Of a stretch of DNA of 64,000 nucleotides, positions 55,301-61,623 are shown piece after piece (positions within the stretch are counted from its first letter, which is position 1; the number at the start of each line of letters is the position of its first letter). Below the pieces are notes generated by a model, which did no database searches, was not told the DNA's origin, and was given only the letters and a program-made list of their open reading frames with translations. The DNA is taken from contig JACTAT010000006.1 of the NCBI GenBank assembly GCA_014526335.1, positions 5,153,115 through 5,217,114 of the forward strand. Direction: 5' to 3'. A program made the position numbers and the translations under genes. Origin of the DNA: Chrysaora quinquecirrha. Taxonomy: Eukaryota; Cnidaria; Scyphozoa; Semaeostomeae; Pelagiidae.

Positions 55301-56728
55301 ATGTCTTTACCTTTACTAGTAGATGATTGAACTGTTCATCAGATAGTTGCAAGCAAAAAGCATGAATGACTCTTCTAAAATCTCCTGCATTTACTGTGCA
55401 TGACTTCTGCAAGTCCAGAGTTTGAAATGCCTGAAACAAAAAAGCAGTACTACATCAACTAATGTTGGAAATTGACATCTGGGCCATTCAAATGTTGCAT
55501 AATGGTTGTAGAGAGACAGGGGTTCTTCAATCTTTTTAGAACTTTAATTTCTTACCTTATGTTTTCTATAGCTAAGCATCGCCTAGATGGAGGGTCAAAA
55601 TTGGAGAAAGTAGCATAATGATTATGAATGTTTGAATGTCCCTATGTATAATCTTAAGGTTGCACTATATTGAAATTGCTTGCACTTGACTTACATCCCT
55701 TATATCAGTGTATCGTCTTCTGATTTTTTCCCTTAGAATATTTTCAGCTTGAACAATGCCAACCACTCCGTCTGATGCAGAGGAACCTGAAAGAGAAAAA
55801 TTTTATAATATTCTAATGTTAATATTTGAAACTAATAAACACTCAACAAATAACTGCTTCTCTCACACTATATGAGAATTAAAAATTAGGATTGTATTAG
55901 GGCATTGGACCAATACTGTAACCAATAATGATATTCATACATTAGTCTATTGTTGATAATACAGTAACTTACAAAAAGGGCTTGCTCAACACTTCATGCA
56001 AGTTTATTGAAATCAAAATCAAAATTCAAAGACCAGTTTGTAGCAAAAACCAGGGCACTTCTCAAGCTCTAAAGGGGGCAGACATAAGATTCGGAAGAAG
56101 ATTGGGCACAGGGGCACAAGCCCCCAGCTCCTACTCAGTGGCACATCCAAGTCCAAAGTAGTTGGGGGGGTTTGGGGAAAAATTTCAAACCACACCCTTC
56201 AAAATCTCGCAAATGTGGGGAAATGCCCTTTTCTGCCCCCCATGAGTGTTACAACATTTTGGACATATCACAAGGACAATATTCTAGAAAAGTGAGGGTC
56301 CACACCCCTATTCCCCATTCCCCTCCTTGAGTACACCACTGCCTCAAAATTTAATGGTGAATTCTCCTGCCTGGCAGTAGCATGTAATGCACCCTGGTAT
56401 GATAGTTACCATTGTATCCAGTTTTGTCATAAGACTTTCTTGTGAATGACAAATTTAAGTCAGTATCAGATCTTGGAGATCTCTTTCTCAGAACGATTTC
56501 AGGGCTTGTGAAGGAGCGAGACATTGGTCTGCTGTTTGGTTCTTTTACAGATTCTCGTAATATTGGTGATATCATCTTCTTCTCTTTCTTTGGTGATTTT
56601 TGTTTGGAGTAACTTGACCATTCTCTGCTGGAGGGTTTTCTCTGTGTTTCTTCAACATCAACATCAGCAAGACTTGATTGCAGCCCACTGTAGCTTCCAA
56701 TTGTCGGACTCAATAATATGCTAGCCAT
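18525..56728 (-). CDS. EFCAB6: EFCAB6-like multi-EF-hand protein, whole gene
   Basis: Thirty-five coding exons across 38 kb, listed in the block entries. All splice phases join except between exons 14 and 15. The visible exons encode about 1,570 residues; human EFCAB6 is about 1,500. The protein is a chain of paired EF-hand units separated by charged linkers. The last exon ends ISYN-type ([13 protein letters not shown]), like the human C terminus (KISYNDFLRAFLQ), and several linkers match human EFCAB6 in length. Known of the family: it binds DJ-1 and the androgen receptor and is a ciliary/sperm microtubule-associated protein. A further exon of length 1 modulo 3, about 25 codons, is predicted in intron 14 but was not found. 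That 5.9-kb intron holds a rearranged gene array, so the exon may be lost, displaced or unrecognised. Confidence 0.93.
19701..19853 (+). repeat. tRNA-derived SINE, copy 2
   Basis: TGGCGCCGTGGTGTAATCC head, B box GGGTTCGAGCCC, body shared with 4434-4610, and a CACCTTCACCTTCACC tail. Located in the EFCAB6 intron between exons 33 and 34. Confidence 0.82.
20204..20304 (+). pseudogene. 5'-truncated tRNA-Ala(TGC) copy with duplicated 3' flank
   Basis: Starts at AGCGCTCGCTTTGCATGCG, inside the D arm, and continues to the acceptor end (20254). It lacks the first ~22 bases including the A box. Homology to the intact gene at 21254 runs on for about 50 bases past the tRNA (ACTACAGATTAGAAAGGG...), so it is a genomic duplication, not a processed tRNA insertion. 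Confidence 0.85.
20464..20778. mobile_element. Foldback element with ~100-base inverted arms
   Basis: The left arm (about 20464-20575; GATGACCAGAAGCTTAAA, AAACATGTTTAGTTAG, TTTCCAGCAGTCA) is the reverse complement of the right arm (about 20660-20778; TGACTGCTGGAAAG, CTAACTAAACATGTTT, GCTTCTGGTCA). The central spacer is about 80 bases. Typical of a foldback or long-TIR MITE. No ORF. Lies between EFCAB6 exons 32 and 33. Confidence 0.85.
21254..21325 (+). tRNA. tRNA-Ala (anticodon TGC)
   Basis: 72 bases, no intron. The acceptor is GGGGGTG/CACCTCC and gives the G3:U70 pair that identifies alanine tRNAs; the discriminator is A. Anticodon loop TTTGCAT in stem CTCGC/GCGAG; T arm GGGGTTCGAAACCCC. 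It lies on the strand opposite EFCAB6, within an intron. Confidence 0.97.
21400..21920. repeat. AT-rich TTTATT/ATTCATTC low-complexity tract
   Basis: Imperfect tetramer repeats (ATTCATTCATTC, TTTATTTATT) without coding or inverted-repeat structure. Confidence 0.8.
22926..30193 (-). CDS. EFCAB6: EFCAB6 exons 22-29
   Basis: Exons 29936-30193, 27928-28078, 27205-27284, 26546-26701, 25987-26200, 24963-25067, 24040-24264 and 22926-23174. EF loops in order: [24 protein letters not shown] (canonical), [12 protein letters not shown] (canonical), [24 protein letters not shown] (degenerate), [12 protein letters not shown] and [12 protein letters not shown]. The unit from QWHDIS to FLRRLG matches the human RWSDLS...FLQKLG region in order and spacing. 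The linker after FEDPRL (about 45 residues) corresponds to the human MPINFATLNPQEAVRKI stretch; the exon 26 motif [14 protein letters not shown] is the counterpart. Confidence 0.93.
26268..26421. mobile_element. Half-copy of the AAGAACA-variant MITE
   Basis: Right half only: GGTTAAGAACATTTCAGGC, TTAAGAACAGCCAGC and the end AAAATAAAGAGTGTA. It matches the right arm of 38506-39274. The left end is absent. Confidence 0.75.
28789..28881 (-). tRNA. tRNA-Ile (anticodon TAT) with intron
   Basis: Acceptor GCTCCAG/CTGGAGC with discriminator A. D arm GGCACAGTCGGTTAGCGCG; anticodon region CTTATAA followed by an intron of about 20 bases; T arm GAGAGTTCGAGCCTCTC. A T6 run follows the 3' end as terminator. 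The intron position (just after the anticodon) is as in other animal tRNA-Ile(TAT) genes. Inside the EFCAB6 intron between exons 22 and 23, same strand. Confidence 0.95.
29041..29801. mobile_element. Composite: AAGAAAC-type MITE interrupted by a second copy
   Basis: The outer left end (TACATTTTTTTATAAGAAAC from about 29043) and outer right end (AAAAAATGAGTGTA at 29801) flank a complete inner element (29079-29474) that begins at a TA. The outer interior also carries TAAGAAAC words. Nested insertion of one relative in another. Confidence 0.65.
29079..29474. mobile_element. MITE, AAGAAAC variant (inner copy)
   Basis: Nearly the same sequence as 15932-16328: TACACGTTTTTTTATAAG left end, CTAGAACTAGACACCC block, repeated AAGAAAC, and right end GGTTTCTTATAAAAAACG. 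Non-coding. Confidence 0.88.
30439..35328 (-). CDS. EFCAB6: EFCAB6 exons 15-21
   Basis: Exons 35228-35328, 34567-34642, 33951-34046, 33037-33095, 31989-32096, 31447-31534 and 30439-30680. Exon 15 is a low-complexity linker ([16 protein letters not shown]). Exon 17 carries the canonical loop [12 protein letters not shown]. Exon 19 carries its partner, [11 protein letters not shown]. Exon 21 is unusually long (242 bases) and encodes a whole EF pair, with the loop [12 protein letters not shown] (Ala in place of Gly6) and [13 protein letters not shown]. All internal phases agree. Exon 15 begins in phase 0 whereas exon 14 ends in phase 2, which is the evidence for a missing exon. Confidence 0.92.
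30704..30987. mobile_element. Harbinger-like MITE, GGCTAAACTA family
   Basis: Ends AGGCCTGGCTAAACTAAGAG and, inverted, AGCTATGGCTAAACTAGGAG, flanked by TTA on both sides. The interior has a duplicated GCATTGTTGAGTGTGACA unit and inverted GAGACA words. No ORF. Confidence 0.75.
31645..31755. mobile_element. Truncated GGCCCTGGC-family MITE
   Basis: Left end GGTCTTGTCTAAACAATC preceded by TAA, then CAAACATTGTTAGTCAAAC; the right half is missing. A similar fragment lies at about 31000-31090. Confidence 0.6.
33433..33825. repeat. G/C-run ended dispersed repeat
   Basis: Bounded by GGGGGGGATACTTC and a C13 run. The flanks carry an inverted pair (CCTGATTACCAGACC at about 33375 and GGTCTGGTTATCAGG at about 33823), so the G-run repeat appears to sit inside an older inverted-repeat element. 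In the EFCAB6 intron between exons 17 and 18. Confidence 0.6.
34110..34440 (+). repeat. Hairpin repeat with tRNA-like tail
   Basis: ATGAATGCGAACACAAGGAT (34140s) is repeated inverted as ATCCTTGTGTTCGCCATTCAT (34225-34247), giving a stem. Downstream, AGCTCAGTGGAAACGTCGTTGG and the B-box-like GGCTCGAGTTCC resemble a decayed tRNA. Possibly a composite SINE. No independent copy was seen in the window. Confidence 0.45.
35371..35750. mobile_element. MITE, AAGAAACT-type, degraded left end
   Basis: The right end AAAAAAAAAGAGTGTA is intact; the left end is CACCCTTTTTTTATATAAG. The interior has GTTTCTTAG/CTAAGAAAC words and TCAGTACT inverted motifs. Same end type as the other TACAC MITEs but a different body. 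Confidence 0.65.
36016..36155 (-). pseudogene. C-terminal fragment of the type II membrane protein (extra copy)
   Basis: Repeats the segment encoding [20 protein letters not shown] of the gene beside it. It then joins abruptly to a segment homologous to the FEGGQ region (TTGCCCACCTTCAAAAACAC). That chimeric junction supplies the last codons of the 36130-37212 reading frame. Confidence 0.75.
36130..37212 (-). CDS. Type II membrane protein, possible Golgi glycosyltransferase-like, with altered C terminus
   Basis: 360-codon single-exon ORF. A short basic N terminus (MDLKRK) is followed by a hydrophobic segment at residues about 7-27, giving type II topology. Then comes a low-complexity stem and a compact domain from about residue 90 ([64 protein letters not shown]). 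I do not recognise the family for certain; the layout recalls Golgi-resident transferases, an inference only. The sibling copies continue after DELAP with [16 protein letters not shown]. Here the frame runs into a rearranged junction and ends [14 protein letters not shown], so the tail is probably not original. It lies inside EFCAB6 intron 14, same strand, and may be a retrocopy or a nested gene. Confidence 0.7.
   Translation of the reverse strand: MDLKRKMVVVLAIVFCISIAYTTYWLSYKINCRFLPKSNETEKSLMSGENRGSDTKIEEYNNMKIISDKCTKQGLVKRSNTPSRKMSLVTNFVYLKDEDYSGKIFSEKGPERNASAIEFRMKEMVHVLSNNLNHLFIEKVHILVKDPKAAEYLRSLQLRNSDKAIVQVLNRDVYVKDQFEYAGKCLLDEIVAITHQDILFGEGWEKFNPGFFEGGQLLYVLTTHSAKSGFCAGKGRYTCDETYILYGTSDVFVFKVQERFSSYQLKQLENSTPNAHGMAEALVWLINKSNSHSLMPMNPCKVLFVHSHNCLSIHIRMTDQEPRMFGFPRFTDELAPYIRYRKKIKLSVFEGGQTKATATA
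37285..37439. repeat. 155-base direct repeat, copy 1
   Basis: Essentially the same sequence as 38181-38335, from AACATAGTTTAAATTAAC to AAAAGCACGCT. On the minus strand it encodes the last ~32 codons and 3' flank of the type II protein, so it marks a tandem-duplication joint of about 0.9 kb. Confidence 0.9.
37344..38180 (-). pseudogene. Second copy of the type II membrane protein, N-terminally truncated, frameshifted
   Basis: It begins within the domain ([16 protein letters not shown]) directly after a duplicated block, so the signal-anchor and stem are missing. Frame changes occur near 37830 (the FFEGG codons, one base short in an A/T run) and near 37735 (after TCDE). The C-terminal part (37344-37700) is open and carries the likely original tail [16 protein letters not shown]. 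About 90% or more like the upstream copy by eye. Non-functional unless the indels are assembly errors, and even then lacking the N terminus. Confidence 0.82.
38181..38335. repeat. 155-base direct repeat, copy 2 (tail remnant of a third unit)
   Basis: Same as 37285-37439. It carries the 3' end of the type II protein reading frame without the rest of the gene, showing that the array once held another unit to the right. Confidence 0.88.
38407..38468. repeat. 10-base minisatellite (GGGGAATCAC)
   Basis: About five tandem units of GGGGAATCAC with A/G variants, next to the duplicated array. Confidence 0.88.
38506..39274. mobile_element. MITE, AAGAACA variant, interrupted by an AAGGAAC MITE
   Basis: Outer ends: TACACTCTTTTCTTTTTATAAG at left, TCTTATAAAAAAAGAGTGTA at right. 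The outer body uses TTAAGAACA/TAAGAACA words throughout. It is split by a complete 408-base element (38718-39125) whose words are AAGGAAC. The right half matches 26268-26421. Confidence 0.85.
38718..39125. mobile_element. MITE, AAGGAAC variant, nested
   Basis: Ends TACACGCTTTTTTTTTATAAG and, inverted, TTATAAAAAAAAGCGTGTA. It is the reverse-orientation sibling of 4944-5324 and 40154-40512. Interior GTTCCTTA/TAAGGAAC repeats. Confidence 0.88.
39766..40050. mobile_element. Harbinger-like MITE, GGCCCTGGC(C)AAACGATCAAACATTG family
   Basis: Ends GCCCCTGCCAAAAGATCAAA and, inverted, GGCCCTGGCGAAACGATCAA, flanked by TTA (39763-39765 and 40051-40053). The interior repeats inverted TTTGACAAGCAATGTTT words. 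Best-preserved member; relatives at 41524-41755, 44327-44563 and 46197-46475. Confidence 0.8.
40110..40512. mobile_element. Tandem MITE ends: AAGAATA-type fragment then truncated AAGGAAC-type element
   Basis: 40110-40153 is a solo left end (TACACGTTTTTTTTATAAG, then AATACAG and TAAGAATATCC). From 40154 an AAGGAAC element starts with TACACGCTTTTTTTTTACAAG and runs to about 40512, where it stops without its right end. Confidence 0.75.
41244..45553 (-). CDS. EFCAB6: EFCAB6 exons 8-14
   Basis: Exons 45435-45553, 44635-44783, 43826-43936, 43225-43345, 42735-42905, 41867-41941 and 41244-41404. EF loops: [24 protein letters not shown] (formed across the exon 11/12 joint, canonical), [12 protein letters not shown] and [12 protein letters not shown] (canonical). 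Exon 8 begins with two bases of a codon (phase 1), so it can accept either exon 7 or the alternative first exon 46490-46799. Exon 14 ends after HFK plus two bases (donor GTAAGT at 41243) and would need a partner half-EF exon. None was found before exon 15. Confidence 0.93.
41524..41755. mobile_element. Harbinger-like MITE, GGCCCTGGC family
   Basis: Left end GTCCCTGGCAAAACGATCAA after TAA; right end TTTGGCCAGGGCC before TAG. Shares the inner AACAATGTTTTAT/ACAAGCAG words with 39766-40050. Confidence 0.75.
44327..44563. mobile_element. Harbinger-like MITE, GGCCCTGGC family
   Basis: Left end GGCCCTGGCCAAACGATCGA; right end TCGTTTGCCGCGGCC; TAT on both sides. The plus-strand ORF that overlaps it is a by-product. 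Confidence 0.75.
45622..45793 (-). repeat. tRNA-derived SINE, copy 3 (inverted)
   Basis: Reverse-strand copy of the CACCTTC-tailed SINE. B box GGGTTCGAGTCC on the minus strand, tail at the low-coordinate side, head GTGGCGTCGTGGTCTAATCC. In the intron upstream of EFCAB6 exon 8. Confidence 0.82.
46197..46475. mobile_element. Harbinger-like MITE beside the alternative EFCAB6 exon
   Basis: Left end GGCGCTGCCCAAACAATCAA, right end CGCTTGGCAAGGGCC. It ends 14 bases from the splice donor of the 46490-46799 exon. Confidence 0.72.
46490..46799 (-). CDS. EFCAB6: EFCAB6 putative alternative first coding exon
   Basis: Opens with ATG at 46799, preceded in frame by TGA at about 46832 with no convincing polypyrimidine/AG between, so it reads as a first exon. 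It gives 103 codons of Ser/Lys/Asn-rich, probably disordered sequence ([18 protein letters not shown]...), in style like the main N terminus at 56728. It ends at a strong donor (T|GTAAGT) in phase 1, the same phase as exon 7 (50072-50190). Either can therefore splice to exon 8 at 45553. Joining exon 7 directly to exon 8 gives an inter-domain linker of about 43 residues, the length found in human EFCAB6, so this exon is best explained as an alternative promoter/start. Transcript data would settle it. Confidence 0.62.
46833..49555. other. EFCAB6 intron 7, no exon recognised
   Basis: About 2.7 kb of AT-rich sequence without a conserved exon on either strand. It contains an (AATG)n tract near 49070-49100. 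A promoter for the 46799 exon would have to lie in its left part; no clear core element was seen. Confidence 0.55.
49556..49627 (-). tRNA. tRNA-Pro (anticodon TGG)
   Basis: Acceptor GGCTCAG/CTGAGCC with discriminator C, usual for eukaryotic proline tRNAs. Anticodon loop TTTGGGT in stem CTCGC/GCGAG; T arm CCGGGTTCGATTCCCGG; T5 run just downstream as terminator. No intron. Within EFCAB6 intron 7, same strand. Confidence 0.97.
50072..56728 (-). CDS. EFCAB6: EFCAB6 exons 1-7 (N-terminal block)
   Basis: Exons 56410-56728, 55695-55786, 55311-55430, 54136-54245, 53150-53207, 51526-51662 and 50072-50190. Exon 1 starts at ATG 56728 and encodes about 106 Ser/Lys/Arg-rich residues. The first EF pair follows ([41 protein letters not shown]). 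The second pair has the canonical loop [12 protein letters not shown] and [13 protein letters not shown]. This is the same order and spacing as the human N terminus (ELQKAFQLLD..., FLSRFGG, ELEIQVGEK..., FLKNL). All phases join. Confidence 0.93.
50332..50594. mobile_element. MITE, AAGCAAC variant
   Basis: Ends TACACTCTTTTTTTAAATAAG and, inverted, CTTATTGAAAAAAAAGTGTA. The word AAGCAAC/GTTGCTT occurs next to both ends and inside (TTAAGCAACTC). 263 bases, non-coding. Confidence 0.85.
50596..51430. mobile_element. hAT-like non-autonomous element with 8-base duplication
   Basis: Ends AGGGCCGTAGCTACGG and GTCCTAGCGACGGCCCTG are inverted. AAGTGTAC is present on both sides (50588-50595 and 51431-51438), an 8-base duplication as in hAT elements. 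The duplicated bases are the right end of the AAGCAAC MITE, so the hAT inserted into that MITE's edge. No transposase frame seen. Confidence 0.72.
52358..52727. repeat. Inverted G/C-run repeat (GGGGGTAC... family)
   Basis: The left portion CCCAGGGGGGTAACCTTCAATACGGGG is mirrored at right by CCTCGTATTGAAAGTTAATGAGTACCCCCC. Several TATTTGGGGT words inside. The ORFs on both strands are by-products. Confidence 0.65.
54590..54640. mobile_element. Possible Tc1/mariner-type terminus
   Basis: TACAGGGTGGCCCAAAAAAAAGGGAC resembles the outer inverted repeat of mariner-like elements. The opposite end was not found, so only a solo end is claimed. Confidence 0.35.
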
Positions 56729-57634
56729 TATAATCTACAATATTTCTTTCATTTCAAATGCACTGCAGACATTTATTTTTGCAATCTAAAATTTAAGAAA
56801 ATTTTTTGCATGTGATAATTGGAATGAAAAATCCTAGTCTAAAACCAAAACGCCAAAATTTTGTGCCCTCCTCCGCCTATTATTGATTGAATTAAAATGC
56901 TTCTAAACATATTTGACAAAAAATCCAGATGGAAGATCATACCGATTTTTAGTTGCATCCAGCTGGCTGAGTTCGAGCTGTATTAAAAGTCTCCAAAGCG
57001 CAAAAACTGTAAGAAATCCCAAATCAGAACGAATAAACACCGAAATGAGCAATCAGTGTTATCAATCGATATCGAGTGCCCATTTGTTACTATGGCAATA
57101 AATTCTGTTTCATATCGAGGCTCGCCCAGAACGCTCCGAAAGTTCCGATTTCCGCTCCCATTATCCGATACTGGCCCTTCGGTGCCTATTCATTTTCAGG
57201 AGCAGTGACTTCAATATTCTGCCATTCTCTTGTTCCAGGTTTGAAGCAACAACTTCATTTAGAAAGATCAATGTATTCATTGCATCAAAATTTAACATCA
57301 GAATTGAAGGAAAACAAAGACACTGGTTCTTAGATTTCTGAACACTACTTTTTTTTATACATACAGACTTTTTTGTTATTATAACTGAATAAATGTTTAT
57401 TGATAGCTTAACAAATGCTGTTTTTCCAAAGTTTCATGTTCTATTGACAATTCATGAACAACAGAGTAGTTCTCCTTTGTTGATTCAATACGGTTGACGA
57501 TAAACTAAGTCTTAAAAACAGAAGTGTTTCTCTGGTATTTTCCATGGCAAAACCATCAAAAGCAATATTCACCAGTTTGCCACAGTTATACAGATGTTTC
57601 TAGAAGAAATCCTAGTTAAAGACAATGAATGTCA
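56729..57634. other. Intergenic: CDC73 3' side and EFCAB6 upstream
   Basis: 906 bases between two minus-strand genes. On the minus strand an AATAAA lies about 235 bases after the CDC73 stop (near 57400). The stretch 57100-57250 is less AT-rich and could be the EFCAB6 promoter. No exon seen. Confidence 0.6.
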
Positions 57635-59274
57635 TTAGAACCTTAGGTTTGGTTTGTTTTTCACCATAAACTTTTCCAAAACTTCCCAGAACTTCAAAAC
57701 ACAGGCTCTATCCATGTGTCTCCTGTTTCTGTTGATAGTCAAGATCTCAATATCCCATTTCTTGACATTCGGATCAACCTTCATATCATCAAACTTGATG
57801 TGAAAACCCTTTATTTTGGTTAAAATTTCAACTGGTGAGCCATCTTGTAACACTCCAGGCCAACCTTTGAATTGCCATAACGGACCTTGGACAAACACAG
57901 CTACAACCCTGTTCCAGTCATTCGGTGTCAATTTCAAAGGTTGATCAATCAATCTTATTGGTAACGTAACTGTCTGTAATTGTTGATTTATAGTGACATC
58001 CTTTTTACGCTGGACTAGGACCTCATTTTCCTTAATTGTCCCAAGTTTTTTCTTTTCCTCTGGGCTACAAAATTTGTAATCTTGTAACAAGTCTTTTGCA
58101 TTGAGTAATGTTATCAATGATGTTGTGCCAGCTGGGACAATAATGATTGGTGTTTTTGATTCCCTTTTTTGAGGCAGACCACTTTGTTTCTGCATGCTGG
58201 AGACACTTCTTGGTGATTTAGGTGGATAAGCAGGGCTTTGGCGTTGACTTTTTCCTTCTTTCACACTTTCAAGACTGAGGCCATGAAATGTTGCACTTGT
58301 ATCAATCTTGAAACCACCTTTGTCAATCTGGCTGCCAAATCTTTCTTGATCATAACGACTGTAAGATGCTGCTGGTGCAGGCTTTTTGATGACTTCAGGA
58401 ACTTCTTTCTTCTGAGTTTCCTGCTGTTGTTGCTTTTGTTGCCCTGCTTTTCCTTCTTCTCTTGCTTTGATTGACTGCAAAATAGCCAGGACATTTTTGA
58501 GAAACACCTTTCCAGTACTCTGAAGCACACTTGTTCTTGTTCTCAACAGTCGTTCCCTCATCACAATATCCTTCGTTACATCAGTCTCAATATCTGGAAT
58601 TGCAGTAAAGGCTGTTGGTGCCACTGGAGCTTGCTCTAGCATTCCTGATTCCAGCTCATCGTCTCCCTTGATTGTTCCTCTTTTTCTTGTGATGATCTTT
58701 CTTTTAATTTCGCAATTTTTTCCACAGACATAACAGTATTCAGCCCACCCTTGCCTTCTTTCCTGATCTTTTCTGTAGTCACAGCTCCTTCTTTCTTATC
58801 TTGCAATTTTAAGGCCAGCCATTCTTGGATGTCATAGCGAGCTTGTCCATCTTCAGCTCGGGCCTTCTTTGCTCCTTCAGAGGATCCTTCACCAGCAAGC
58901 GGCCTCTTCGCAGAAACACTCGATGTCCGCTGCACTGGCAACTCCAATGGAGCACTTTTGTCGATGCTTGCAGTCGTTTCTTTTTCTCCATTGAGATATG
59001 CAAGTAAATCTTTACGATCTGGAAAGCGAACAACTGGTACCTTGGCTGCTCCAGCTCTTTGGACGTAAATTGGATGTGAAAGATGGACGTTTTTCAAAAG
59101 AAACAACAGCGCTTCTAACGTGTAATATTCCTTTGGTGTTGTTCTGCAGATAACGTAATTTGTCTTCGCAGTCTTCAGGAAAGATACAGCATCAAAAGTT
59201 ATATGCTTTTCATCCTCTTGAATCTCCTTTTTACTGTTATTAAACTGGCGAAGTAAGGTAAGTGGATCCGCCAT
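57635..59274 (-). CDS. CDC73: CDC73/parafibromin, intronless, one apparent frameshift
   Basis: Start ATG 59274 (MADPLTLLRQFN), stop at 57635 after NLRF; about 546 codons in two frames, against 531 in human. N-terminal domain: TTPKEYYTLEALLFLLKNVH and PVVRFPDRKDLLAYLNGE. Middle: TRTSVLQSTGK and AILQSIKAREEG. C-terminal Ras-like domain: TSLITLLNAKDLLQDYKF, VAVFVQGPLWQFKGWP and a basic end. Known role: Paf1-complex subunit acting with RNA polymerase II in elongation and histone modification. The frame changes within 58706-58713 (minus GCGAAATT), where one added base would join IAK to IKRKIITRKRGTIK, closely matching the human IKAKIMAKKRSTIK. No AG/GT pair is needed. The whole gene has no intron, unlike its neighbours, so a retrogene with an assembly indel, or a young processed pseudogene, are the two readings. 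No poly(A) tract or target duplication was seen. Confidence 0.94.
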
Positions 59275-59384
59275 GTTGAAGCAAAAACAAATCGAAATGT
59301 TGCGTTTGCGTTGCTTGCTGATCGCAAAAACGTGCTGTGGTGCTGAGAATAAAACTAGGCTCCCCGCGGGAAACCGCGTGACTT

Positions 59385-59455
59385 CAATTTCAATTTTAAT
59401 CTTAATTTTAGTTTCAATTCCAGTTTCAATTTCAATTTCAATTTCAAATAATTAA
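59385..59455. repeat. TTTCAA hexamer tract upstream of CDC73
   Basis: About a dozen TTTCAA/TTTTAA/TTCCAG hexamers, 110 bases upstream of the CDC73 start. Confidence 0.8.
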
Positions 59456-59998
59456 ACACCCTTTACAGGATCTAGTAGATGACATAAAATTAGTATAATT
59501 TACAATATGCAATATTATGCAACATAAAAGTATAATAATAATTATGCAATGCTACAATTATATAACAGAAAATATTGACCATGGCTTAAGGATTATGACA
59601 AAAACTCGAAATGACCAATGAGAGCCTATGCGTAATTGCAAAATTTGCTGTTTTTCGCTTTTAATTTTTTCGTCATTTTTATGTTAATATTAAGGAGATA
59701 ATAACGCTGTTAGCATTATTACTATTACATTATTACTATTTTACTATCAAAGCAATCATGAATGACATTCCACAAAAAAGACGACGATTTTTAAATTGCA
59801 AGACATGTTTCGAACATACTATGTTCATCTTCAGTTACATCATGAATGAAGCGAATTAAGTAAATACAAGAACTAAATAAAGCTATAATATATTGCATAA
59901 CCTAATAACACACGTGAGGTAAACAATTAAATCGGTAACTATAAAGGTAAATAAAATGTACAATCGGGAATAAGTAAATAGAAATGAAAAGAATAAAG

Positions 59999-60367
59999 TT
60001 AATTAAAAGAAAGATGCAAGTTATAATGAAAAAGCTGTTTGTTAAGCGTAGGTTTGTCCCAAGAGATGTGAAGCGCTTCCTTGATCTTAAGGGTGAAAGA
60101 GCTGTTAGCGCTGTCCAGAATGGAAAAACTATCCTCAGAGCAAAGAGGGCGACAAGAAGGCGATTCGTTTAAATGTTTAAAAATATGAGAGTTTTTGTCC
60201 GTGATCAAATGCTCTCGAATTCGTGTTGAAAGATGTCGAGAGGTTTCCCCGACATAAGATGCGGAACATCCGCCACAGAGAAATTTAGACAACACGGGCC
60301 CGAAAGCACCTGGGCACAGAATCTTTAACCCCGAACATAGAACGTAATTTAAAAGAATTAAAAACAA
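59999..60367 (-). pseudogene. GIY-YIG endonuclease domain of the Penelope-like element
   Basis: CGGCSASYVGETSRHLSTRI and REHL are the conserved core of the nuclease; the C-terminal basic tail ends HLSFN. A repeat of this segment lies on the plus strand (63459-63865), and a shortened one at 62643-63012 on the minus strand. Confidence 0.9.
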
Positions 60368-60778
60368 GTTTAATGTTTATATCTTTACAATATTTTTTAG
60401 TCAAGTACTTAATTTTACGCTGAGTTACAACCGAGAATCTACCAATGTATGGAAGTTTATAATAACAAACACGATTATTTTCATTTCCATTTACGTTGTG
60501 GTTATCGACATGGGGTGGGGATCTGACTTTATTTAAATAATTACGGATAACGTTGTTAATGAGATAAGTAGGGTAAAGATTTTATTTAAAATCAAGGTTA
60601 GTTGTTTAATGTCGTTATCAAAACCAAGCCAGCTGTTATTTATTTTATAAGCCCTATCGACAAGAGTACTAATTAAGCCTATTTTATATGAAAATGAAGT
60701 GAAACTAAAAAGTTAGTGAGCAAACCAGTGTAAGTATTTTTACGGTAAACTGAGGTTATTGGGGACTGCTGATTACCT

Positions 60779-61623
60779 TTATCGATTAAAACGTCTAAAA
60801 GGAAGCTTATTGTTATTTTCCTGTTCCATCGTAAATTTTATATTAGGATGTTGTTGATTAATGTAGTTAAAGAAATTAAGGGCATCATCTTTATTTTTAA
60901 ACAAACAAAAAGTATCGTCAACATAGCGACGGTAAAATAAAACCGGAGAAGCGTTAAATTGTTCTAACCAAATCTTCTCATGGTGTCCCATAAAGAGATT
61001 GGCAAGGACAGGAGCAAGCGGCGAACCCATGCTTACACCATCGACCTGGTCATAATAATTACCATTAAATAAGAAATGGGTTTGAGATGTGGCAAAATTT
61101 AACAGTTTTTTAAGGTCATCTTCGTTTAGTTTAAGTTCAGGATTACCAGTTTTAATGTAACGTACCGCTAAATCAATAGACTCATTTAAAGGGATGTTAG
61201 TAAAAAGACTTTCAACATCAAAGGAAACCATAAATTTACCAGAAGTGTTTAAGTTGTTAAGTTCATTAACAAAAGAAAAAGTATCCCTAGCACAAAAATC
61301 GTTAGGTGTCTAACAGAGAACACAAATACTTAGCAAGACTGTAGTTGAAAGTTCCTATAGATGAGACTATTGGGCGAAAAGGAGGTGGAGAGTTGGGAAG
61401 CCTTGTGCATCTTGGGGAGCCCGTAGATCCTAGCAGGTTGCGAGCCCGATGGATAAATCTTACTATAAGTATCAGCATCTATAACCTTTTTATTCTTAAG
61501 GGATCTAAGAAAACGCTGTAGTCTACCCTCTCTAGCTAAAGTGGGATCTTGTTCAAGCCTATTGAATTTACTACTATCAGATATTAAGTTAAGAATACAA
61601 TTATTATATATCAGTCTGTCCAA
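60779..61623 (-). pseudogene. Penelope-type reverse transcriptase, broken
   Basis: Palm motifs are present: VSFDVESLFTNIP, MGSPLAPVLANLFMG and the catalytic YVDD at 60913-60924. The frame is interrupted near 61235-61330 and between 61623 and 61652, and ends early after KLPFRRFNR. The last part of the thumb is in other frames. Confidence 0.9.

Noticed and set aside
58636..58700. An intron between the two CDC73 frames
   Set aside because: The two frames overlap and the family sequence is continuous if one base is added; there is no intervening sequence to remove.
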